A DNA stretch of 7,298 nucleotides. Origin: an uncultured Clostridiaceae bacterium (GTDB lineage Bacteria > Bacillota > Clostridia > Lachnospirales > Lachnospiraceae). Of the stretch, positions 1 to 5,873 are shown piece after piece. The stretch lies in contig CATLIJ010000123.1 in NCBI GenBank assembly GCA_949948825.1, forward strand, positions 1-7,298, in the 5' to 3' direction. A program made the position numbers and the translations under genes. The first letter of the stretch is position 1, and each line of letters begins with the position of its first letter. The notes under the pieces are model-generated. The model was not told where the DNA came from. It was given only the letters and a program-made list of their open reading frames with translations, and did not search any database.

Positions 1-357
1 CGGAGCGCCTGTCTCTGTCCCCACAACGCCAGCTCCCAAAAGAGCGGCAACCCGGACATAGCCCCGATATCGGTTCTGAATCTCCCCCAATGCCTGTGGG
101 TCCGGATGGGCCAGATTCAGATAACAGCCCAGGACTGACACATCCAGCCCGTTTTGCCTGCACATATGCTTTACGTGCATGGCCAACCCCTCGGTCAGCG
201 CACAGCCATCCCAGTCCACCCCCTGAAACACCTTGGAAATGGCCAGATGGATGCAGGAAAAGCCATCCTGATTCGCCCTTTTCATCCTGCTCTCCATAGT
301 CTGAAATTCCGGAGCCAGGTCTGTATTGATATCATGTAGTCTGATTCCAATTTGCAT
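1..357 (-). CDS. Sugar phosphate isomerase/epimerase-like TIM-barrel protein, N-terminal 119 residues (cut by left edge)
   Basis: The reading frame is open from an ATG at 357 to the window edge. The start is supported by GGAGAG at 362-367, four bases upstream. The protein begins MQIGIRLHDIN, continues with a predicted strand CIHLAI, then VLGCYLNLAHPD, and reaches GAGVVGTETGAP at the edge. This alternation of short hydrophobic strands and helices, with a Glu in a GTETG-type turn, is typical of the xylose isomerase-like TIM-barrel family (AP endonuclease 2 superfamily, COG1082), whose members are usually about 270-290 residues. Members isomerise or epimerise sugars or cyclitols using a divalent metal; the substrate cannot be read from this part. 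It lies 20 bases downstream of the ABC ATPase gene on the same strand, so it is probably co-transcribed. In a pectin locus, a uronate- or rhamnose-related role is only an inference. It is cytoplasmic, with no signal peptide. Confidence 0.8.
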   Translation of the reverse strand, partial: MQIGIRLHDINTDLAPEFQTMESRMKRANQDGFSCIHLAISKVFQGVDWDGCALTEGLAMHVKHMCRQNGLDVSVLGCYLNLAHPDPQALGEIQNRYRGYVRVAALLGAGVVGTETGAP

Positions 358-377
358 AATACTCTCCGTTTCTCTGG

Positions 378-1457
378 TTACAGAATCACATTTTCGGTCT
401 CCCCATCAAAGAGATACACATCCTTATAGGGGATGGAAAAACTTATGATGCTGTCAAGCTCCGGCATATCGTGAGGATCTGTCTTGAGAATGGCTTTCTC
501 ATCCTCCGCCGTAATGTACACATTGACACTGTCTCCCAGCATCTCAGTCAGCTCCACCAAAGCCTCCACCTGATAAGCGTCCGCTTCGCTTTCCAGGGTG
601 ATGGCCTCTGGACGAAAGGCAAAAATAATCTCTTTCCCCTCATATTCTCCGACTTTGGCTCCCAGCCTTTTCCCAAGCTCCAGGGTATTGTTTCCAAAGG
701 AAATATTCCCGTTTTTCACCACACCGCGGATAAAGTTCATGGGCGGTTCCCCGATAAAGCCTGCCACGAACACATTCACTGGTTTATAATAAAGCTCATA
801 GGGAGTTCCAATCTGCTGGACATAACCATCCTTCATAACCACAATCCGATCCGCCAGAGTCATTGCCTCCGTCTGGTCATGGGTGACATAAATGGTGGTC
901 GCCCCGGTCTCCCGGTGAATCTGGGCGATCTCAGACCGCATGGTAACACGCTGCTTGGCGTCCAGATTACTCAAAGGTTCATCCATCAAAAATACCCCCA
1001 CCTTGCGGATGATGGCCCTGCCAATGGCCACCCTCTGCCGCTGACCGCCGGAAAGCGCTCTGGGCAGCCGGTCCAGATAATCCGTAAGTCCCAGGATACG
1101 GGCCGTGTTCTTTACCTTTTCCTCAATGATCTCTTCATCGACTCCCTGAAGTGTCAGACCAAAGGCAATATTGTCAAACACGGTCATCTGAGGATAAAGT
1201 GCATAGCTCTGGAAAACCATAGCGATCTGGCGCTCCCGCGGGCCCCACTCGTTCGCCCGTTTCCCATCGATCAGAAACTCCCCGTTGGAGATATCCTCCA
1301 GACCTGCAATCATACGCAGGGTGGTGGATTTCCCGCAGCCGGACGGCCCGACAAAGACAATAAACTCCCCTTTTTCAATTTCCATGCAGAAATTATGTAC
1401 CGCATGATAACCGTTTGGATATATCTTGTTGATATTTTTCAGAGTTAAGTACGACAT
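378..1457 (-). CDS. Carbohydrate ABC importer ATP-binding protein, MsmX/UgpC/MalK type (complete)
   Basis: This 359-residue cytoplasmic ATPase powers ABC sugar importers by binding and hydrolysing ATP at the inner face of two permeases. Counting from MSYLTL, the nucleotide-binding motifs are all present: Walker A GPSGCGKST at 37-45, Q-loop Q83 in MVFQSYALY, signature LSGGQ at 135-139, Walker B VFLMDE at 155-160 with catalytic E160, D-loop SNLDA, and H-loop H193 in YVTHDQTEA. The C-terminal third is the MalK-type OB/TOBE regulatory domain, including FRPEAI. Length fits the family (about 360-370). The ATG at 1457 is chosen over the in-frame ATG at 1478 because AAGGAG sits correctly before it. 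It reads away from the AraC gene and is followed after 20 bases by the isomerase-like gene. MsmX-class ATPases often serve several importers, so the partner permeases may lie elsewhere. The RKVGVFL before Walker B differs slightly from the common RKPKVFL. Confidence 0.95.
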   Translation of the reverse strand: MSYLTLKNINKIYPNGYHAVHNFCMEIEKGEFIVFVGPSGCGKSTTLRMIAGLEDISNGEFLIDGKRANEWGPRERQIAMVFQSYALYPQMTVFDNIAFGLTLQGVDEEIIEEKVKNTARILGLTDYLDRLPRALSGGQRQRVAIGRAIIRKVGVFLMDEPLSNLDAKQRVTMRSEIAQIHRETGATTIYVTHDQTEAMTLADRIVVMKDGYVQQIGTPYELYYKPVNVFVAGFIGEPPMNFIRGVVKNGNISFGNNTLELGKRLGAKVGEYEGKEIIFAFRPEAITLESEADAYQVEALVELTEMLGDSVNVYITAEDEKAILKTDPHDMPELDSIISFSIPYKDVYLFDGETENVIL

Positions 1458-1466
1458 GCTTTTTGT

Positions 1467-1472
1467 CTCCTT
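1467..1472 (-). promoter_or_regulatory. Ribosome binding site that fixes the start of the left ABC ATPase
   Basis: On the minus strand AAGGAG lies nine bases before the ATG at 1457. The alternative upstream ATG at 1478 has no purine-rich sequence ahead of it, and starting there would place this ribosome binding site inside the coding region. The shorter protein also begins like other MsmX/UgpC proteins (MSYLTLKNINKIYPNG). Confidence 0.75.
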
Positions 1473-1499
1473 ACACATGGCAACCGGGAATTACCCTTA

Positions 1500-1528
1500 T
1501 GGACAAATCCGGCAAAATTTGTTATAGT
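1500..1528 (+). promoter_or_regulatory. Extended -10 sigma-A-type promoter for the AraC-family gene
   Basis: TGGACA at 1500-1505 matches the -35 consensus TTGACA at five of six bases. TATAGT at 1523-1528 matches TATAAT at five of six. The spacer is 17 bases, the optimum. A TG dinucleotide at 1520-1521, one base before the -10 hexamer, makes it an extended -10. Transcription should begin near 1535, giving a leader of about 80 bases before the AraC start. No equally good promoter was found on the minus strand for the divergent ATPase, although several AT-rich -10-like hexamers are present. Confidence 0.6.
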
Positions 1529-1557
1529 AAATGTTATAAATAATACATTAAAATAAC
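1521..1557. promoter_or_regulatory. AT-rich imperfect dyad in the divergent promoter region, possible operator
   Basis: AATGT at 1530-1534 is mirrored by ACATT at 1545-1549 across a 10-base centre, and the outer GTTAT at 1521-1525 is mirrored by ATAAC at 1553-1557, offset by one base. The element overlaps the -10 and the predicted transcription start of the AraC gene, where a bound regulator could control both divergent genes. AT-rich DNA produces such symmetry by chance quite often, so this is a candidate only. Confidence 0.3.
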
Positions 1558-1561
1558 GCTC

Positions 1562-1579
1562 TGGTGTGCCGCCACACCA
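1562..1579 (+). other. GC-rich stem-loop in the AraC leader
   Basis: TGGTGTG at 1562-1568 pairs perfectly with CACACCA at 1573-1579 around the four-base loop CCGC. It lies between the predicted transcription start and the ribosome binding site of the AraC gene, within the expected leader RNA. There is no following T-tract, so it is not an intrinsic terminator in either direction. It could stabilise the leader RNA or, as DNA, be a protein site; neither role is shown. Confidence 0.45.
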
Positions 1580-1597
1580 CTATCCTTCATTTAGCAC

Positions 1598-1605
1598 AAA
1601 GGAGG
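1598..1605 (+). promoter_or_regulatory. Ribosome binding site fixing the AraC start at 1615
   Basis: AAAGGAGG is a near-perfect anti-Shine-Dalgarno match ending nine bases before the ATG at 1615. It shows that the in-frame ATG at 1564, which would add 17 residues and sits inside the leader hairpin, is not the start. Confidence 0.8.
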
Positions 1606-1614
1606 CGTCAAAAT

Positions 1615-2391
1615 ATGAATAAAATCGTTTATGCCGGCAGACATTCCCTGACCATGAGAGTTGCCTGCCACCTTCACAACAGCTGGGAGCTGATCTACTG
1701 CACCAGCGGCAAGGGCCAGATTCAATCCAATGGCAAATCACTGGACTACACTGCTGATGATATTGCGGTTATCCCTGCCCTTACCCCCCATTCCAATATA
1801 AGCGCAGAAGGCTTCACCAATATTCATATTAATTTTACGGATACAGCCCTTGTCCTCACAGAACCCCTGATCTTTCCCGCAGACACCAATGGCTTTATGC
1901 AGAACGCTTTCACTGCCGCGCATTATTATTTTTCTCAGAAGGAGGAGGAATATTTTTCTCTGCTCCCCATCTACGGGAATCTGATTATTGGTTTCCTTAG
2001 CTTATCCAAGTCCGGCAACCAACAGAGTGAACAGACCCAGCAGATCGCGGACAATATCCTTCAGAATTATTCTGACCCTGACTATGACCTGAATGCTTAC
2101 TTAAACAGCCTTCCCTTCAGTGCCGAATACCTGAAAAAACAGTTCAAAAAATTCACCGGCCTGACCCCCAACCAGTACCTGACTGACAAGCGTCTGGAAA
2201 ATGCCGCCAGTATTTTAGCCATCTCCAATGGGAACAACAATATTTCGGAGACTGCCCGCCTGTGCGGATTCAGTGATCCTTTATATTTCTCCCGCATATT
2301 CAAAAGAAAATATGGCGTGGCTCCGCGGGATTATGTATCAGAATATCCGCTCGTCCACTCGGATGCGGATGCCATGAAGGTCATGCTGTAA
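1615..2391 (+). CDS. AraC-family transcriptional regulator with N-terminal cupin domain
   Basis: This 258-residue protein is a DNA-binding regulator of the AraC/XylS family. Residues about 10-85 form a small beta-rich cupin sensor domain, recognised by HNSWELIYCTSGKG and the later DDIAVIPALTPH, the usual ligand-binding arrangement in sugar-responsive members. The C-terminal domain (about 143-245) has two helix-turn-helix units: the first about 157-178 (LNAYLNSLPFSAEYLKKQFKK), ending with the family turn FTGLTPNQYL, and the second about 210-234 (ISETARLCGFSDPLYFSRIFKRKYG) followed by APRDY. It is divergent from the ABC ATPase and convergent with the hydrolase operon, so it probably controls this locus in response to a pectin-derived sugar, most likely as an activator. 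The inducer cannot be read from the sequence. Start is set by AAAGGAGG at 1598-1605. Confidence 0.93.
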   Translation: MNKIVYAGRHSLTMRVACHLHNSWELIYCTSGKGQIQSNGKSLDYTADDIAVIPALTPHSNISAEGFTNIHINFTDTALVLTEPLIFPADTNGFMQNAFTAAHYYFSQKEEEYFSLLPIYGNLIIGFLSLSKSGNQQSEQTQQIADNILQNYSDPDYDLNAYLNSLPFSAEYLKKQFKKFTGLTPNQYLTDKRLENAASILAISNGNNNISETARLCGFSDPLYFSRIFKRKYGVAPRDYVSEYPLVHSDADAMKVML

Positions 2392-2434
2392 TCTGTGCTC
2401 CATCCAGACAGAAATCGAAGCCGCGAACCGATGC

Positions 2435-2454
2435 CCCCGGAATGACAGCCGGGG
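2435..2454. other. GC-rich hairpin between convergent genes (weak terminator candidate)
   Basis: CCCCGG at 2435-2440 pairs perfectly with CCGGGG at 2449-2454 around an eight-base loop. It sits near the middle of the 105-base gap between the AraC stop at 2391 and the GH105 stop at 2497, where a bidirectional terminator is expected. Neither side has a T-tract, so it does not fit a canonical intrinsic terminator and may instead protect 3' ends. Nothing else with clear structure was seen in this gap. Confidence 0.35.
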
Positions 2455-2496
2455 ATATCGCCATTTCGTGAAACCCTGTTTGCCGCGGACAGCCTC

Positions 2497-3669
2497 TCAC
2501 CTTCCCCGCTTGCCGCATCCGGACATGGTCTGGGCCAGATTTCGGCTTCGCTTAATCTCGGAATAGGCCAGCACAAAAGGCGCCACCCCCTTGGCATCGT
2601 TTTCCACGACTGGTTCCGAAATATAGTATGCAAAAGTTCCGTCCCTTCGGCGGTTATCTTCCGGTCCTAATCCTGCCACCAGACAGATACCGCCAAGAGA
2701 CAGCCCGTTTTCCGTAAAGGTCAGATACTTATCCACAATGCCGTCAAAGGTCTTTCTGCCCTTTTCAGCAAATTCCCTCTCCAAGAATCCCAGCCTTGCC
2801 CCTTTCAGCATGGCATAGGCCATCATGGCGCTTCCGCTGGTCTCCAGGTAATTGCCCTCCTGGCCTCCCTGATCCGGCACCTGCCAGTAAAGACTGGTCT
2901 CCTCGTCCGCATACCGGCTGATGGAAATCATCAAATCCACAAAAATACGAATCAGTTTCTCCTGCTCTGCCCCTTCCGGAAGAATTTCCAGAAGATCCGC
3001 CAGCGCGACGGCAAACCAGCCCAGGGACCGCAGCCAGAAGCTTTGGGAGCATCCGCTCTTTTTGTCTGCCCAAAAAGCTTTCCCTGAAGCATCATAGCCG
3101 TGATAATACAAACCCTTGTCTTCTGAATACATCCTGCTTCGAACATTGCCAATCTGTTTTATCACATCCGAATAATTCCCGGAGCCAAAATATTTTTCAT
3201 AAAGCGCCATAAAAGGCTGAGCCATATAAATCCCGTCCAGCCACACCTGGTCAGGGTAAATGGCTTTATGCCAGAAGTTTCCCTCCGAAGTGCGGGGCTG
3301 CTGCCTTAACTGCTCCATCAGCTTATCCGCTGCCCTGCGGTATTTCTCTTTTCCTGTATGGCCGTAAAGGGAAAAGAGAACTCTCCCTTCATTGATATCA
3401 TCCAGATTGTGCGCTTCCGGACGAAACGTCCGGATTGTTCCATCCTCCTCCAGAAAATAGTCAATACACGCGCCGGCAAACTGGAAATACTGTTCATCTC
3501 CGGTAATCCGGCTCATCTCCATCAGGGCGGTGAGCATACAGCCGTCAATATAATTCCAGGAGGCTTTTTTTCCCTCCCGAAGTTTTTCCACATTCCAGGC
3601 TGTGCGCTCCGGGGTGGATGCCTCCACCAGATGAAGAACAAACTCGTCAATTTTTTTATAATCCATCAT
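2497..3669 (-). CDS. GH105 unsaturated rhamnogalacturonyl/uronyl hydrolase (YteR/YesR-like)
   Basis: This 390-residue protein fits the (alpha/alpha)6-barrel family GH105, which removes unsaturated uronate residues from the non-reducing end of lyase-generated pectin oligosaccharides by hydrating the double bond. The catalytic Asp of YteR (D143) corresponds to D145 in QVWLDGIYMAQ. Other positions agree with YteR as recalled: D90 in HNLDDINEG, H190 in YYHG, R214 and W218 in SFWLRSLGWF. The late ETSGSAMMAYAMLKG segment is also characteristic. There is no signal peptide, so it acts in the cytoplasm on imported fragments. It overlaps the GH28 gene by four bases (ATGA) and is the last gene of the operon. 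Two adjacent ATGs (3669 and 3666) are possible starts; the second is better spaced from GAGGTGG. The C-terminus carries a short basic tail after AYSEIK, ending GCGKRGR, which looks slightly longer than the family core. Rhamnogalacturonan versus other uronate linkages cannot be decided. Confidence 0.92.
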   Translation of the reverse strand: MMDYKKIDEFVLHLVEASTPERTAWNVEKLREGKKASWNYIDGCMLTALMEMSRITGDEQYFQFAGACIDYFLEEDGTIRTFRPEAHNLDDINEGRVLFSLYGHTGKEKYRRAADKLMEQLRQQPRTSEGNFWHKAIYPDQVWLDGIYMAQPFMALYEKYFGSGNYSDVIKQIGNVRSRMYSEDKGLYYHGYDASGKAFWADKKSGCSQSFWLRSLGWFAVALADLLEILPEGAEQEKLIRIFVDLMISISRYADEETSLYWQVPDQGGQEGNYLETSGSAMMAYAMLKGARLGFLEREFAEKGRKTFDGIVDKYLTFTENGLSLGGICLVAGLGPEDNRRRDGTFAYYISEPVVENDAKGVAPFVLAYSEIKRSRNLAQTMSGCGKRGR

Positions 3670-5234
3670 TCCACCTCAAAATTCTCCATCTCAATGTCTT
3701 CATAATGGTCTGCAATCAGCTTTTCTCCCTCCACCCCGCTCATTCTTACCTGCCGAATTCGAATCTTTCTCACATTGTCCAGATAAAATCCAAGGCGGCA
3801 GCGCTCTTTGGCAAAGTTTTCCATAGCCGGGATGGCTGGCTTTGCATTCTCTGCAAAAGTAACCCGAATGTTCTCCAGAACCACCTCATCAATAGGACTT
3901 TCCGGAAGGCCGTCAATGTAACAGGCTGCCACCTCCGCGTCCACACATTCCATATTGCGAAAAGCAAAGACGCCCAGATGAGGAGTCCTGTCATCCACCG
4001 CAAGAGGCTTCCGGGACCAGACATACTCTGTATAACGGTCCGGATCGCAGCAATTATACCACATGTTAATCACCACTGGAGTCAAAACCTTGTTCATCTG
4101 AATATTATCAAACAAAACATGGGTGATCAGGCTGTCCTTTCCCCTGCCTCTGCGGGTTTTGATCCGTAGCCCCCGGTCCGTGGCATAAAAACAGCAGTCT
4201 GTCACACTGAGATTGCGGATTCCGGCAGACAGCTCGCTGCCTAAAGTGACCGCTCCATGTCCAAATTCCATCCGGCAGTTGCGGATTACATGGTGGTCAG
4301 CAGGCTTCTGATATTTTTTCGCCATATCCAGCTTTCCTGCCTTGATTGCAATACAGTCATCTCCTACTGAGAAACGGCAGCCGATGATCCGGACACAGTC
4401 ACAGCTTTCCGGGTCAATGCCATCTGTATTCGGGCTGACCTTTGGCGCTGTGACAAAGCAGTCCAGCATGGAAAAATCTTCAGAGAAAAACGGATGGATG
4501 TGCCACGAAGGACCATTGGCTATCGTGACCCCATGCAGGGTTACATGCTTACAGCGGTTAAAGAAAAGGACACTGGGCCGTGCCGCCGGAAAGCTGTGAA
4601 AGTCCTTCCACCAGTCTCCGCCAGCCCCATTGCCGTCCATGGTCCCCTTCCCCACAATGGTAATATTCTCTGCATAAGATGCCTGCAGAAGGGACTGGTA
4701 AGTATTCTGCTCTAAGCCCTCAAAGCCTGTAAGAGGCAGCTCCTGCCCGCTTATGGAATCCACTGCCACAGCAGGAATGATGGGGTATCGTTCCCTCTCC
4801 GGGGAACCAAGAAGCACAGCTCCTTCACACAGCTCCAAAGTAATATGGCTTTTCAAAGCAACCGGACTGATCAGGTAAGTACCCTCCGGAAAAAGAATCC
4901 TCCCGTCTGCAGGCAGAAAATTGACTGCTGCCTGAATCGCAGCCGTATCCTCATGGACGCCGTCTCCCACAGCGCCGAAATCTTTTATGTTGACACAGCA
5001 CGTCTCTGGTTTTGTAACAATTTCAAGCTTCTCCTCCTCCCCGGAGTCGAAGCGGACGGTGACTGCATATTTGACAGCAGGCCTTAAGCCGTAAAGAGAA
5101 AACACATTGTTCTCTCCCTCTTCCCGCTTCACCCCATCCACCAGAACGGTATAGGCATCGCCGCAGGTAAAAGGCTGTCCGCTTTTTATTTCAAAACAAG
5201 CTGAGCTGCTTCCACAATATAAAATCTCTATCAT
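3666..5234 (-). CDS. GH28 polygalacturonase, cytoplasmic, probably exo-acting
   Basis: This 522-residue protein belongs to family GH28, parallel beta-helix enzymes that hydrolyse alpha-1,4 galacturonate linkages with inversion. The full active-site set is visible: NTDGID with D271, GDD with D292 and D293, GHG with H326, and RIK at 357-359. The beta-helix begins at about 80 with VNIKDFGAVGDG (pectate lyase superfamily 3 type entry). Residues 1-78 are a separate beta-rich domain resembling a fibronectin type III-like module, as seen ahead of some exopolygalacturonases. No signal peptide is present, so it works inside the cell on imported oligogalacturonides; with this domain layout, release of mono- or digalacturonate from the non-reducing end is likely but not proven. 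Its start overlaps the preceding membrane-protein stop (ATGA at 5231-5234), with GAGAGG six bases upstream, and its stop overlaps the GH105 start. A related specificity such as xylogalacturonan or rhamnogalacturonan hydrolysis is possible. Confidence 0.94.
   Translation of the reverse strand: MIEILYCGSSSACFEIKSGQPFTCGDAYTVLVDGVKREEGENNVFSLYGLRPAVKYAVTVRFDSGEEEKLEIVTKPETCCVNIKDFGAVGDGVHEDTAAIQAAVNFLPADGRILFPEGTYLISPVALKSHITLELCEGAVLLGSPERERYPIIPAVAVDSISGQELPLTGFEGLEQNTYQSLLQASYAENITIVGKGTMDGNGAGGDWWKDFHSFPAARPSVLFFNRCKHVTLHGVTIANGPSWHIHPFFSEDFSMLDCFVTAPKVSPNTDGIDPESCDCVRIIGCRFSVGDDCIAIKAGKLDMAKKYQKPADHHVIRNCRMEFGHGAVTLGSELSAGIRNLSVTDCCFYATDRGLRIKTRRGRGKDSLITHVLFDNIQMNKVLTPVVINMWYNCCDPDRYTEYVWSRKPLAVDDRTPHLGVFAFRNMECVDAEVAACYIDGLPESPIDEVVLENIRVTFAENAKPAIPAMENFAKERCRLGFYLDNVRKIRIRQVRMSGVEGEKLIADHYEDIEMENFEVE
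3671..3677 (-). promoter_or_regulatory. Ribosome binding site inside the GH28 end, ahead of two tandem ATGs
   Basis: GAGGTGG on the minus strand precedes ATGATG at 3669-3664. The first ATG is only about four bases from the GAGG core and the second about seven, so the second is the more likely start. The GH28 stop TGA (3668-3666) is embedded in the ATGATG, indicating translational coupling. Confidence 0.55.
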
Positions 5235-5866
5235 ACCACACCTCTCATCGCTGCCTGAAGATGTCCGGCAATTCTTCGTTTGATCTGGATAAAAAGCAAA
5301 TCAAAACCCAAATAAAACAGACCGAACAATACCGGTTCCACCCCCAGGAAGATCACATTCTCTGTCCCGGTAATCCAAAGACAGACAAGATTGATTCCAT
5401 TGTAAAGCATAAATACCATAAACAATACTACATAGGCATATAAAATATTCAGAGGAAAGCTTATATATCCCTTCTTTGGGATCATCATCCACCTGGCATT
5501 GCCGCCAGGTGTCTTTTCACAAAAGCGCAGCACAGGATTGGTAAGAAGATCCGTCACAATCCCCAAAGCCATGCCAGTGACAAAAAGCAAATCCAAAAGA
5601 TCCGCCAGATAGCCGCTCAGCCCCCATATGAAGAAAAAACAGGTGGCAGCTGCAAACCAGAATTTCACAAACAAAATCTTCACCCAGCCGGGAATCTTCC
5701 GTCTCGGGCCGGAGCGGTACGCACGCAGCTCTTCCTCGCTCACCTGGGGGGAATTGGATTCGTCTGCAGTGACTAAATCCTCCACTGCCTTAGTATTCAG
5801 TTTATAGTATTCTGACTGTCTGTCAGTCTCTGGCTTTTGATATTGGTTGTTCTTTCTCTTACCCAT
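5231..5866 (-). CDS. Conserved-looking four-helix membrane protein with acidic cytoplasmic N-terminus, unknown function
   Basis: I do not assign a function to this 211-residue protein. Residues 1-60 are hydrophilic, with a basic start (MGKRKN), an acidic stretch around 29-48 (VEDLVTADESNSPQVSEEEL) and then a basic RSGPRRK. Four hydrophobic segments follow, at about 61-83, 86-108, 137-163 and 170-196, and the C-terminus is basic (KRR). The charge distribution suggests both ends are cytoplasmic. It lacks the EAA loop of ABC permeases and is shorter than they are (about 280-300). From memory, similar proteins with an N-terminal SEEEL-type motif and a TDLLTNP turn occur beside sugar ABC ATPase genes in Lachnospiraceae; I cannot verify this here. 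The RBS AGGAG overlaps the stop of the preceding gene, and its own stop overlaps the GH28 start, so it is firmly part of the operon. An accessory transport or membrane-anchoring role is an inference. Confidence 0.85.
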   Translation of the reverse strand: MGKRKNNQYQKPETDRQSEYYKLNTKAVEDLVTADESNSPQVSEEELRAYRSGPRRKIPGWVKILFVKFWFAAATCFFFIWGLSGYLADLLDLLFVTGMALGIVTDLLTNPVLRFCEKTPGGNARWMMIPKKGYISFPLNILYAYVVLFMVFMLYNGINLVCLWITGTENVIFLGVEPVLFGLFYLGFDLLFIQIKRRIAGHLQAAMRGVV

Positions 5867-5873
5867 GCTGCTC

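Noticed and set aside
90..339. Two short plus-strand open frames near the left edge
   Set aside because: Both are antisense to the isomerase-like gene, which has a good start and family-like sequence.
471..1448. Long plus-strand open frame (325 codons) opposite the left ABC ATPase
   Set aside because: It is fully antisense to an ATPase with every expected motif, has no ribosome binding site, and its translation shows no domain. Codon bias of the real gene leaves the opposite frame open.
1481..1520. Possible catabolite (cre) operator in the divergent gap
   Set aside because: TGGCAACCGGGAATTA looks superficially similar, but the central CG and flanking positions do not line up with the cre consensus.
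2381..2500. Possible 39-residue minus-strand frame starting with GTG overlapping the GH105 stop
   Set aside because: GGGGAAG lies just ahead, but there is no recognisable protein and it runs into the AraC coding end. Too short to support.
2331..2633. Minus-strand open frame of 100 codons spanning the convergent gap
   Set aside because: It overlaps the ends of both AraC and GH105 in other frames, and the translation has no recognisable fold or start signal.
3618..4169. Plus-strand open frame (183 codons) across the GH28/GH105 junction
   Set aside because: It is antisense to two well-supported enzymes, with no recognisable domain or ribosome binding site.
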